Below, in pieces: positions 1 to 10,476 of a DNA stretch of 64,000 nucleotides (positions are counted from its first letter, which is position 1; each line of letters starts with the position of its first letter). Origin of the DNA: Eucalyptus grandis (lineage: Eukaryota; Streptophyta; Magnoliopsida; Myrtales; Myrtaceae). The position numbers were made by a program, and so were the translations under genes. The notes below the pieces were generated by a model, which was given only the letters and a program-made list of their open reading frames with translations, ran no database searches and was not told the DNA's origin. The DNA lies in assembly GCF_016545825.1 (NCBI RefSeq), contig NC_052614.1, positions 33,574,072 to 33,638,071 on the forward strand. Direction: 5' to 3'.

Positions 1-1581
1 TTTTATTTACTTTCTAGATAAGGTTAACGGACTTAGTGAATTTGCAAGTGCTGGATTATTAGTTAACAAATATCTATGGAACCACGGTTTTTTATTTATT
101 TTTAATATCTCTACTTCTATGAGCTCATGTAGTTTTGATGACGCATGCACTAAATTTATGGGTCTTAAGTACTCTATGGACAGGCATGAGAGACGTCATG
201 TATCTACATTGCTCAACTGATGAGTCAATTTAAGTATCACAATGTGTGATGTAATCTATCTAGATTTAGTTATAGCCAGTGTTGTTTACTCAATGGATGA
301 GGTAGGATGAAATGAGCTTGTATAAGTTTTTATAATGTGCACCTTTGATCTATCTAAATTTGTAGCAAGTCCACATCTTGTATAGATCATTTAATTATCC
401 CGGTGTAATTTTATGCATCTTTTTAATGAAGTAATTTGGCTTTTAGAATGGGTTCAAATAATTGATTGAAACTTGTGGTGAACAAACTGTCTTTGTTATA
501 TATGCAAAAGCACTTGTGTGTTTGTAAATCTTATCTTCCTTTTTTTTTTTTTTCAATTCAAAGTTGGTCTCATCGGTTGATCGACACATGCAAATTATTT
601 AGGTGTAAAACATAGTTGACATTGATAGTAGTGAGATAATCTCAGTTAGTTTATTTGTTTAAATTAAAATTAAAGGTCAAAACGTTTTGAAGAAGTAAGC
701 AAGGACAGTTGAGCATGGCATGGGTGCAGTGCCATGTGTCAATGCATCATAGGATCTTTCTCTGGATACCTCAACTTTACTGTATACTGCAAGATTATAA
801 GATTGTAAGATAAGATGCTAAGTTGTGGCTCTTCTTAAGCCAAAGCTTTCTCCTATGTCTGTTTTGTTTAGCACATTTATAAGACTGAGCTGCTTAGATG
901 ATGTTATGAAATTGTTTGAATGAAAATAGAAAGTCAAGTTAGTCATACAAATTTCCTTAATGGGGTGGACATATGGATTGAATTCAATTTGACTTACTGA
1001 TTTCAGTAAAATGACAGCCTACCTGAGAGTTTATGTTGAATATGGTTTTGTGGGTGTGAATAGAGGCAATTGCAGTAGGTCATGCAGGCTTATTTTTTAC
1101 TCAAGCCAAACAAAACCAAAATTTGAGGAGCCTAATTTCTGAAATGGCTGATCTTGAAATACCTGGACTTTGGTGTTAGAATCGTTCATGAAAAATTCTG
1201 TTTTGTGACCTGAAAAATACTTCTTACCACGCCATTGCCACCAAACAAAGAAGTTAGGCTACACATTTTAAGTGAAGCTACTGTCAGGTGATTAATGAAT
1301 TTCCAGTTTACGTATTATCACGGGTTTGGCCCTGCTGCGCCATTTGCTATTTATTTTGCCACAGTTATTGTCTTTTTTATTGCCTGACATGCCTCATCTT
1401 GATTTGGAAAGATTTTGCATGATGCTTTTATTCTGATAACAATGCCAGCAATTGTTTAGTTATCTTTGTATCATTCTTCTGGTCAGTGCTTGTGGAGTGT
1501 TGAGCCTCTACCCTCTTTTACTAGTTTTCCATTCTGATTTGTTGTGATAGTGATGTCATTTCTTTAATCTGGTGCCAATAG
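1..1581. other. Upstream non-coding stretch
   Basis: AT-rich sequence with no convincing exon on either strand. It lies directly before the first recognisable exon of the gene ending at 2440, so it is probably a long intron of that gene, but I could not find an earlier exon. Confidence 0.35.
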
Positions 1582-2440
1582 TTTCTAAAAGGAAAAGAAA
1601 AAAGTCTCGGCACGTCATTGTGATGCGGGAGCATCCACACCCCATCACGCATCACATTGTCCAAGGATTGCCCACAACGAGCCCATTAAAGGATAAAAGT
1701 ACGAAATCCAGTGTCCCCGGGGAGTGCAGTGAAAATATCTCAGGTGTGTGCATGGAGTCTAAAACTTCAAGAAGTTTCTACCATGTCAAAGCCTTTGTGC
1801 TGTTTTATTTGTTTCCTCATGTGTCGTGTAGTGTCGTGTTATGGTAGTTCATTTCTTTAACTTGGTATGAGCAGGTTCCAAAAGGAAAAGCGGGAGAAGC
1901 CTGAAAAGCGGGAGAAGCCTGAAAAGCAAGAGAAACAAGAAAAGCAAGAGAAACAAGAAAAGCAAGGAGTCTATGTCCCCAAAAATCGTCGTGCAAGGAC
2001 TGCCCACGATGAGCCCATTAAAAGATATCACAATGGCACTGCCAACTACGAGCCCATTGAAGGACAATGCTATGGAACTCGACGTCCCGGAAAAGTGCAG
2101 TGAAAATATACTGGAAGAAAGGCCTCAAACTTGTCGTGCAGATGCCAACGTGACGCCTGTGGAGAACCCCAAGGGAAAGAAGCTCGAGGAAAGCGGCGTC
2201 GAAGAATCGGGGAAAACGAGCGAAGATGAGCAGGAGCAGACGATGGCCTCGACATTGCGAAAGAATGCGGAGCTGATCCAACGAATCGCAAATGGGGGTC
2301 TGGCAGATCAAGAGTGCATCGAGAACTCGAGAACTGAGTTCATCAGAAGGCAAGGCGATGAGATTATTGCGTGCCTTGGAACTATCATAAGCAACCTTAA
2401 CCAGCTCTGCGGAGTAGTTCAAGTCAAAGGATGCGACTAG
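1582..2440 (+). CDS. Last two exons of an unrecognised basic protein gene
   Basis: Two exons are visible: 1582-1743 (acceptor CAATAG, donor GGTGTG) and 1875-2440 (acceptor GAGCAG, stop TAG). Joining them keeps one frame. Each exon opens with an SKRK basic stretch likely to act as a nuclear localisation signal, followed by a QGLPT.SPLKD motif and an SENI motif. The second exon repeats the LPT.SPLKD unit and ends in an acidic segment and a roughly 70-residue tail with a helical look (from MASTLRKNAEL to VVQVKGCD). I do not recognise the family. The two exons are clearly duplicates of each other, and since the exon is phase-symmetric the copy did not break the frame. The 5' part of the gene lies outside or was not found. 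A Lys/Glu repeat frame (KPEKREKPEK-like) in the same DNA is a shadow of the true SKRK frame. Confidence 0.55.
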
Positions 2441-2572
2441 TTATTGCATGCCTGTATATAGTTTGGGATTATTGCGTGCCTTGGAACTATCATAAGCAAA
2501 CCTTAACCAGCTCTGTGAAGTAGTTCAAGTCAAAGGATGCGACTAGTTACTGCATGCCTGTATATAGTTTGG
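2362..2572 (+). repeat. 105-bp tandem duplication over the stop codon
   Basis: Bases 2362-2466 and 2467-2572 are near-identical direct copies (a one-base insertion and a few substitutions). The unit covers the last coding codons, the TAG stop at 2438-2440 and the start of the 3' UTR. The second copy is therefore 3' UTR that resembles coding sequence. Confidence 0.9.
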
Positions 2573-3128
2573 GATTCTGCATCTAGATGCTTGACATGTT
2601 GAAATGATTTAGGGGCAAGAATCTTGACGTCTAATATCTCATTGTCTTTCAGATCCGACGGGACAATAGTCTTCTCTGGACGTGGCGAGATCTTTACAAA
2701 AAGGTCATGTTTTCTCCATCGTGTTGGAGGAACCTGTTTCTGGAAAACCAAAATAAGCTCCGACCCCCTCCTCTCTTTCTTTAGCGGTTCGATCACTGTT
2801 GTCAAAACTCAACTCTCCATCCTATCTTCAGTCGCGTCTGCACCGTCTCTGGCGGCGCTTGGCCTTGCTCTGTACGGTAGCGTCTCGTGGAAATCGTTGA
2901 CCACCTTGACCATAGCTCGAGCTGCCTCTATTACGGTCCAGTCTTGACCCTAATGAACAATCGCACACAACAATAGGAAAAACCAACAAAAGAGTTTTGT
3001 ACCTCTTGTACATGTGGCAATTTCATCTTTTTTTTTTTTAATTTTTAAAGTCAATTTAATCATAAACCTTTGGATAATTTGCAAATATAGTCCTTTTAGG
3101 AGAAAATTTACTATAAAAGTCATAAATT
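2573..3128. other. 3' flank of the basic-protein gene
   Basis: Short open frames exist on both strands (2624-2947 plus, 2530-2805 minus), but neither shows a recognised domain or a convincing splice structure. From about 3030 the sequence becomes A/T-rich and repeat-like. Confidence 0.3.
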
Positions 3129-5260
3129 TGGGTTGTGCAAACCTCGCCGGCCTTTTGCCACCTAGATCAGGCCTTGCTAATCGCCCTCACATGAAGAAGA
3201 TGAACAATTACGAGGAGGGGACAAAACCGGAAAACTAAAGAATTTGCGAGAGTAGTTTTGGAAGGAAAAATATTTTAATCCTAGTTTTAGCATTCTGTAA
3301 ATGCTACTTTGAAAGGCTAGATTAGAGCAGCATTGAACTTTTAGCATTTTGAAGACTAGTATTTAGTCAAAAGTAGAGGTGTCAAAATGGATCATTGACC
3401 CATTTTTGAACTTATATTTTAGTTATATGGGTTATATATGGGTTAGAGCTTTTAAAAACCCAACTAAAAATGGGTCAAAAAAGTGAGTCGATTTAAATGA
3501 GTAAAAAATGAATTAGAAGACCCATTTTTGACCCATTTAAAATATCAAGTGGGTTGGAAGTTAGAACTCATTTCTAAATTTTCAATTCAAACCCCACACA
3601 ATTTTTCCATCTTTAACTTTATAAAAATGTTCTTTTTATATAAAAATTGAAATTATAATTATCTTTCATATTTCAATTTCTTTTCTTTTTTCTTTTTGTT
3701 TTTTCTTTCTTTTTCTTCCTTCTTTAGCGGGCGGTCGGCGACAAGCTAGGTGAGGCTCGAGGTCATCGGCACGCGAGCTCGAGGTCTCGCCGATGACTAG
3801 CGAGGCTTGAGCCTCGCTAGATTTGGTGAGACTCGAGCTCGCTGGCGTTGGGCGAGGCCTCGACCTCGCCAGATTGGTGAGATTGAGCCGCGCCCGATGC
3901 CGGCGGAACCTCGGCCTCGCCGGATTTGGCGAGCGGCTGGTCGAAGAAGAAGAAAAAAGAAAAGAAAAGAGAAAAGAGAAAAATTAATTAAAAGAATTAA
4001 AAATTATTTAAAAAAATAAAGAAATAAAAATATTTTTAAAAAATAAAAAAATAAAAATTATATTTTAAAAATAAAAATAAAAAAATATATTTTAAAAAAT
4101 AAAAAAATTAAAAAAAAAAAAAATTAAAAATTCGATTTTTTAAAAATATTTTAAAAAAATTATAAAAATTTTCCATTAAATTTGTATTGCATAAAAGTGT
4201 TTTAGCAATAATATTAGTTTTTTTATATAAAAAAATCATAAAAATGAGTTTTTTAGGTTTAGTTAAAATTTTTTCATGTTACAGTTTTTAGTTACTCAAC
4301 AATATGTTCACTTCAAATAAAAGAAGCATGTGCATAGTTTAATTCTTTATAAATATTTCAATTTATAGGTTTTTTTATATAATTTTTTTAAATTTTATTT
4401 ACTTTTTAGTTTAATTTGAAGTTTTAATCAATTAGCATATAGTAGAGGTAGGTTTTCTTAGAATATTAATAGGTTTTAGCAATACGGATCGAGTCAGGTA
4501 TGGGTTGGGTATGGGTTAGGTCGGGTGTGGGTCACTTGATTTACACTATAAATATGGGTAAAAACGGGTTAAATTGGTCAAATATGGGTCGATCCATTTT
4601 CGACTCGACTCACTCATTTGACAGGTCTAGTCAAAAGCTATTTTAAAATGCTTATCAAATGCTCCAGCATTTTTGAGTTTTGAAGATTGAAAGTTTCTTG
4701 AAAAAATTGAATTAAATGCAATCTCTAGGAGTCCTCCGCGGACCAATAGAAGGACTTACCGGTCCCAGTAGGCGTAAGCAAGAATGGCACGTGTTTCTCA
4801 ATGCGAATTCTCGAGAAGAGGAGAAATCCCCTCCAGCCCAAGACGGAAGAAGCAGCATCTCCTTCCCACCAGGAAATCGATATGCTACAAACGTATAGAC
4901 CCCAGGTCAACGAAGAGTCCAAATAGCTCCGCCACCGCTGGCACTCAGCAAAGCTCATTTACTTCCGTCGTAAAACAAAAAACATCTACAAAGCTCGGTC
5001 CGAAAAACCTAACCAAAGTGATCTCTTGGACGTGCACTTGGGACGATCGAGAAAGCAACAAAACTCCCCCGCAAATACAAGAAAGCGACAGATACAATGC
5101 TCCTCGCACAACCCAGCAAAGAAAGAATCATTAAAAAAGCATATACAAAAGAGAGATAACGAAAGTTAAGAAAATCGATAAAATCTGAAGTTGTCAAGAC
5201 TTGGCCGGCCGAGAATAGCTAAGCAGCAGCTCTCGTGGTTAGCAAAATGCATTGTCAGCC
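3129..5260 (+). repeat. Displaced copy of the receptor-kinase upstream region (block A)
   Basis: Apart from the hAT insertion, this block aligns with 16034-16914 end to end in the same orientation, with shared landmarks such as TTGCTAATCGCCCTCACATG, GCAATCTCTAGGAGTCCTCC and GGTTAGCAAAATGCAT. Block B ends about 80 bp before the receptor-kinase ATG, so block A is a copy of promoter and 5' flank without the gene. It stops abruptly at 5260, where retrotransposon gag sequence begins. High identity by eye indicates a fairly recent event. Confidence 0.88.
3374..4629. mobile_element. Non-autonomous hAT-like element with 8-bp target-site duplication
   Basis: The element starts TAGAGGTGTCAAAATGG and ends CATTTGACAGGTCTA, giving imperfect terminal inverted repeats of the TAG-x-G hAT type. 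It is flanked by GTCAAAAG at 3366-3373 and 4630-4637. The paralogous block B holds a single uninterrupted GGCAAAAG at 16270-16277, a real empty site. No transposase is visible. The interior has an abrupt GC-rich patch (about 3727-3945, repeated gcgaggctcgagc-like words) followed by extremely A/T-rich sequence. Confidence 0.85.
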
Positions 5261-5261
5261 A

Positions 5262-6502
5262 TTTAGATGCTTCAACAATCAGTGCAATTCAGTGGGCTAC
5301 CAAGCAATGATCCAAACGCTCACATCGATGCTTTTCTTGAATTTATGACACCATTAAATATAATGGAGTTACAGATGATGCTATTAGATTGAGATTATTT
5401 CCATTCTCTCTTAGAGACAAAGTTAAGAGTTGGCTTTCTTCTCTTCCTGCAGGATCAATCACTACATGGAATGATATGGTTCAAAAATTTCTTGGTAAGT
5501 TCTTTTCACTTACAAAGTCTACGAAAATGATATTACTAATTTTATGTAAATGGATAATGAATCATTATATGAAGCATGGGAAAGATTCAAATAATTTCTT
5601 AGGAGATGCTCACATCACGGACTACCAGTATGGATGCGGGTACAAACTTTTTATAATGACTTTAGTACAAATCTTCGTTCTATGATTGATGTAGCTACAG
5701 GGGGAAATTTAAATAATAAAACACCATAATACAATTTATTAGATGAGATGGCGTCCAATAATTATCAGTGGCCTACTGAGAGACTACCGATGCGAAAAGC
5801 TAGCGGAGTTCATGAAGTGAATGCTTTTGCTGTAATTACTGCACAATTTGAAGCACTTAATAGAAAACTAGATAATATGAGTGTTTCGGCCATGAAAATT
5901 CAGAATTTGACATATGATTTTTGTGGTGGAGGACATGTTAGCACAGAGTGTCAGGTAGGTAATAATTTTAAATATCTAGTGAAAATTCTAACTTTGTTGG
6001 GAATTTTAACAAGTCACAGAATAATCCCTACTCCAACACGTATAATCTTGGATGGCGTAATCATCCAAATTTTTCATGGAATAATCATAATGTGATGAGA
6101 TCACCGTGATTCAAACAATTAGAAGAGACAAAGTCCAATTTGGAAGATATAGTCACCAAACTTGCTAATACGACTCATGACTTCATCAAAAGCACGGATG
6201 TTTGATTTCAAAACCAAGAGGCTTTGATCAGAAATTTAGAGATGCAAGTGGGTCAGTTACCAAGCATAATGTTAGGGAGACAACAAGGTTCTTTACCGAG
6301 CAACATAGAGAAAAATCCAATTGAAAATATAAATGCTATAATCCTGAGAAGTGATAAACAAGTGGGAGAAGAAGATGTCAAACAAGAGATTATCAAAGAC
6401 AAGGAAGAGGTGATCAATAAACAATCAAAGGAGACAAGCAAGAGTAAACTTTTTCTAGATAATCCCAAGCTATATGTGCTGCCAATTCCATTCCCTCAAT
6501 AA
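5262..6502 (+). pseudogene. Athila gag (degenerate)
   Basis: Translates from NAHIDAFLEF through the gag core (RLFPFSLRDKVKSWLSSLP, then WNDMVQKFLGKFF), interrupted by frameshifts and in-frame stops. A remnant zinc-knuckle-like segment (YDFCGGGHVSTEC) follows near 5910-5950. The N-terminus of gag is missing at the truncation point. Confidence 0.8.
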
Positions 6503-6679
6503 CTCCAGCAGCACAAAATAGATAAGCAATTTTCTAAATTTTTTGATGTATTTAAAAAATTGCACATTAACATTCATTTTGTAGATGCTTTAGTGCAAAT
6601 GCCTAGTTATGCACAATTTTTGAAGGAGATTTTGGCAAACAAAAGGAAACTGGAAGATTATGAAACCGTGAAATTAAAT

Positions 6680-7192
6680 GAGGAGTATTCAACCATCCTA
6701 CAAATAAATTACCTCCGAAATTAAAAAATCTAGGGAGTTTTACTATTCCTTGCACTATTAGGGATTCTTATTTTGAAAAAGCATTATGTGATTTATGTAC
6801 AAGTATTAATTTGATGCCTTATTCAATTTTCAAGAAATTGGGATTGGGCGAGGTAAAAGCAACCACAGTGCCACTTCAACTGGTTGATCGATCAATTAAA
6901 TATCCGAAAGGTATCGTGGAAGATGTTTTGGTAAAAGTTGACAAATTTATATTTCCTGCAGATTTCGTAGTTCTTGATATGGAGGAAGATTTTGAGGTGC
7001 CACTTATCTTAGGTCGACCTTTTCTAGCAATAGGAATAGCTCTTATTGATGTACAACAAGGGGAGTTGATTCTTAGAGTTCAAGATGGTCTTGTTTCATT
7101 TAATGTTTTTAAAGCAATGAAATATCCATCTGATGATAATTCTTATTTTAAAGTTGAGACAATTGATAAGTTGGTGAATAAGGTTTTTTAGG
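6680..7192 (+). pseudogene. Retropepsin-type protease region of the Athila element
   Basis: The open frame at 6811-7191 contains NLMPYSIFKKLGLGE upstream, then DFVVLDMEEDFEVPLILGRP and FLAIGIALIDVQQGEL, the typical plant gypsy retropepsin C-terminal half. The catalytic Asp region lies in the frame just upstream (TIPCTIRDSYFEKALCDL), where residues look altered, so activity is unlikely. Confidence 0.75.
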
Positions 7193-7284
7193 AAAATATT
7201 TTTAAAGATCCACTTGAAGCATGTCTAATTCAACCAAGGGACAAAGATATTTAGAATGAGGAGATAAATGAGTATGCAAATTTT

Positions 7285-9120
7285 ATGGAGGCAATTCCAC
7301 CATATTCAAGGCAAAATGCAATTAAATTCGAGGAGTTGAGACAACACATTACAAAGCCTAAACCATCAATTGAAAATCCTCCAATTCTTAAACTCAAACC
7401 CTTACATTCTCATTTGAAATATGCTTATTTAGATGGAGTTTCTTCTTTACCGGTAATTATATCTTCTTCTTTAACAGATTTGATGAATGAGAAACTACTT
7501 AGAGTATTAAGAGAGTATAAGGGTGCAATTGGATGGAAAATAATTGATATTAAGAGAATTAGTCATTCATTTGTATGCACAAAATTTTGATGGAGGAACA
7601 ATATAAACCCACTATCCAATCTCAGAGGTGTTTGAACCCGAAGATGCAAGAAGTAGTGAAATATGATGTAATTAAGCTACTTGATGCAGGTATCATTTAT
7701 CCTATCTCTGATAGTTCTTGGGTAAGTCCTGTACAAGTTGTGTCAAAGAAAAGTGATATGACTGTTCAGAAAAATGACAAACAATGAGTTGATTCTAACT
7801 AGAACAATTACTAGGTGGCGTGTGTATATGGATTATAGAAAATTGAATGATGCCACTAGAAAAGATCACTTTTCTTTACCATTTGTTGATTAATTGTTAG
7901 AAAGACTTGCTAACAATTTTTTTTTTTTTTTTTGATGAGAAACCCGGCCAGGCCGGGCGGGAAGAACCGGGGGCAGCATAGGTGAAACCATTACCCCGGT
8001 GGCATGGGGTGGTGGTTTCACCTGTGCTGCCCCCAGCTTCCCGCCGGCTGCCGGCTGGGTTTCCTGGGTCATCAAAAAAAAATTGTTAGAAAGACTTGCT
8101 AGGCATGAGTTTTATTACTTTCTTGATGGATATTCGGGTATAATCAAATTCTTATTGCACCAGGAGATCATGAGAAAACTACTTTCACTTATCCCTATGG
8201 TACTTTTGCTTTTAGAAGAATGCCCTTTGGTCTTTGTAATGCACCAGCTACTTTTCAAAGATGCATGATGGCTATTTTTTCTGATATAGTTGAAAAATAT
8301 ATTGAAATTTTCATGGATGATTTTTCCGGTTTTGGCTTATCATTTGATTCTTGTTTAAATAATTTGGCTTTAATCTTACAAAGATGTGAGGAGACTAACA
8401 TTGTTTTGAATTGGAAGAAGTGTCACTTTATGGTGCAAGAATGAATAGTGCTCGGGCATAAAATTTCTCGAAATGGAATAGTTGTCAATCGAGCCAAAGT
8501 GGAAGTCATTGCAAAATTGCCTCCATCAACATTTGTGAAACTTGTTAGAGGATTTTTGAGGCATGCAAGATTTTACAGGCGATTTAAAAAAGATTTTTCA
8601 AAAATTGCTAAAACCTCTTTCTAATTTTTTTGGAAAAAGATGCTCATTTTAATTTTTCTGTTAAATGCATGCAGGCTTTTAACGCTTTAAAGGAGAAGTT
8701 AATATTAACACCAATTATGACAGCACCAAATTGAGATTTACCTTTTGAACTAATGTGTGATCCTAGCGATTCTACAGTAAGAGCTGTTTTGGGACAAAGG
8801 AAGAATAAATTTTTTTGAACCATATATTATGCTAGTCGAACCTTGTCAGGTGCACAATTGAATTATTCAACAACAGAAAATGAACTTTTGGTGGTAGTTT
8901 TTGCTTTTGATAAATTTCATTATTATTTAATTGGCTCAAAAGTTATAGTTTATTCGACCACTCTGCTCTTAAGTATCTCGTTTTTGAAAAGAAAGAATCA
9001 AAACCTAGGTTAATCGGGTGGATTCTATTGCTACAAGAATTTGATTTGGAAATCAAATATAAGAAGGGGACTGAAAATCTAATTGCAAATCACTTATCAA
9101 GAATTCCAAATTCAAAGGAA
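7285..9120 (+). pseudogene. Athila reverse transcriptase / RNase H (degenerate, with insertion)
   Basis: Reverse transcriptase segments in order: SPVQVVSKKSDMTV (about 7720), RWRVYMDYRKLNDATRKDHF (about 7812), MPFGLCNAPATFQRCM (8220) and EIFMDDFSGFG, the YVDD-box equivalent. RNase H remnants follow ([20 protein letters not shown] near 8875). The frame is broken by stops, frameshifts and the hairpin insertion at 7913-8080. Confidence 0.85.
7913..8080. mobile_element. 168-bp hairpin (fold-back) insertion with a 21-bp target-site duplication
   Basis: Bases 7892-7912 and 8081-8101 are identical 21-bp direct copies of reverse-transcriptase sequence; removing the insert and one copy restores continuity (VD-x-LLERLARHEF). 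The insert runs from oligo-T (about 7918-7935), through an inverted repeat built on GATGAGAAACCCGGCC and GGTTTCCTGGGTCATC, to oligo-A at 8074-8080. A long target duplication with A/T tails suggests retroposition rather than cut-and-paste, yet the body is a near-perfect palindrome. Confidence 0.8.
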
Positions 9121-10476
9121 AAGGTAAGACCAATTTTGGAAGAGTTTCCTGATGAAATTTTTTTTCCCATCAAGTCCACAAAAATTTCTTGGTATGTTGA
9201 CTTTGTAAATTATTTAGTAATAATGTTCTTTCTCCTAAATTATCATATCAATAGAAGAAAAAAAAAATTCTTTTATGATTTTAAAAATTATTTTTGGGAA
9301 GAACCTTTCTTGTTTAAAGTATGTGCAGACCAAGTCATAAGGAGATGTGTTCCAGACGAAGAGAAGCCAAACATTATATATCATTGTCATGATGGAGAGG
9401 CAAGTGGTCATTTTGGTGTCACCAAAACTGCAGCTAAGATTTTATAATCTGGATTTTATTGGCCTACACTTTTTAAAGATACATACTCTTATGTAGCTTC
9501 ATGTGATAGGTGTCAAAGAATTGGAAATATTTCAAGAAAGAATGAGATGCCTTTAAATAACATTATTATGTGTGAATTATTTAATGTTTGGGGTATTGAT
9601 TTCATAGATACCTTTACACCTTTTTGTGGAAATTTATACATTTTAGTGGCTGTGGAGTATATGTCTAAGTGGGTAGAAGCTGTAGCATTGCCAACAAATA
9701 ATGCTAAGGTCGTGGTCAAATTCTTGAAGAAAAATATTTTTACCCAATTTGGCATTCCTAAAGCAATCATAAATAATAGGGGGACACATTTTTACAACAA
9801 ACAATTTGAAGCACTTTTGAGTAAGTATGTAGTCACACATAAGGTTGTAACCCCTTATCATCCTCAGACTAGTGGTTAAGTAGAGATTTCAAATAGGAAA
9901 ATCACAAGAATTTTAGAAAAAACAGTGAATGCCTCTAGGAAAGATTGGTCAATAAAACTTGATGATGTACTTTGGGCCTATAGGACAACATTCAAAACTC
10001 CAATTGGGATGTCTCCTTTTAGGCTAGTGTTTGGAAAAGCTTGTCACTTACCAGTGGAATTAGAGCATAAAGCATATTGAGCATTGAAATTTCTGAATTT
10101 TGAAATGCAGTTTGCAAGTGAAGAAAGATTATTGCAGCTGAATGAATTGGAAGAATTTTGCAATGAGGTCTATGAAAATTATAAGTTGTACAAGAAGCGT
10201 ACAAAAAGATGGCATGACAAACACATATTCAGAAGAGAGTTCAACATTGGTTAAAAAGTCTTACTTTATAACTCTCGTCTTAAACTTTTTATAGGAAAGT
10301 TGCGGTCTAGATGGTCTGGTCCTTTTACAGTTACACAAGTATTCTCATACGGAACAGTTGAAGTTGCGTATGACACTGAGGGCACATTCAAAGTGAACGG
10401 TCAACGTTTGAAGCCCTACTTTGAAGGTGGTTACAATAAGCAAAAGACCACCATTGAACTTTATCCTCCAGAATAA
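9121..10476 (+). pseudogene. Athila integrase
   Basis: Zinc-binding region with H..H and C..C ([15 protein letters not shown], then [16 protein letters not shown]), catalytic core WGIDFIDTF, then [15 protein letters not shown] and TPYHPQTSG. The second catalytic Asp position is replaced (NNRG in place of the usual SDxG/DRG), and in-frame stops occur near 9878 and 10077. The conserved C-terminal tail ends near KPYFEGG at about 10425. Confidence 0.85.

Noticed and set aside
1867..2103. Open frame with a striking Lys/Glu/Pro repeat (EKREKPEK-type)
   Set aside because: It is the wrong frame of an exon whose paralogue at 1582-1743 and downstream continuity both support the SKRK-rich frame.
3960..4150. 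Extreme A/T tract as a scaffold attachment site or origin
   Set aside because: It is the interior of the hAT-like element and contains simple A/T runs only; no specific motif.
5389..10476. Rearranged Athila frames as separate small genes
   Set aside because: Each matches a consecutive part of a single gag-pol and is separated by stops and frameshifts only.
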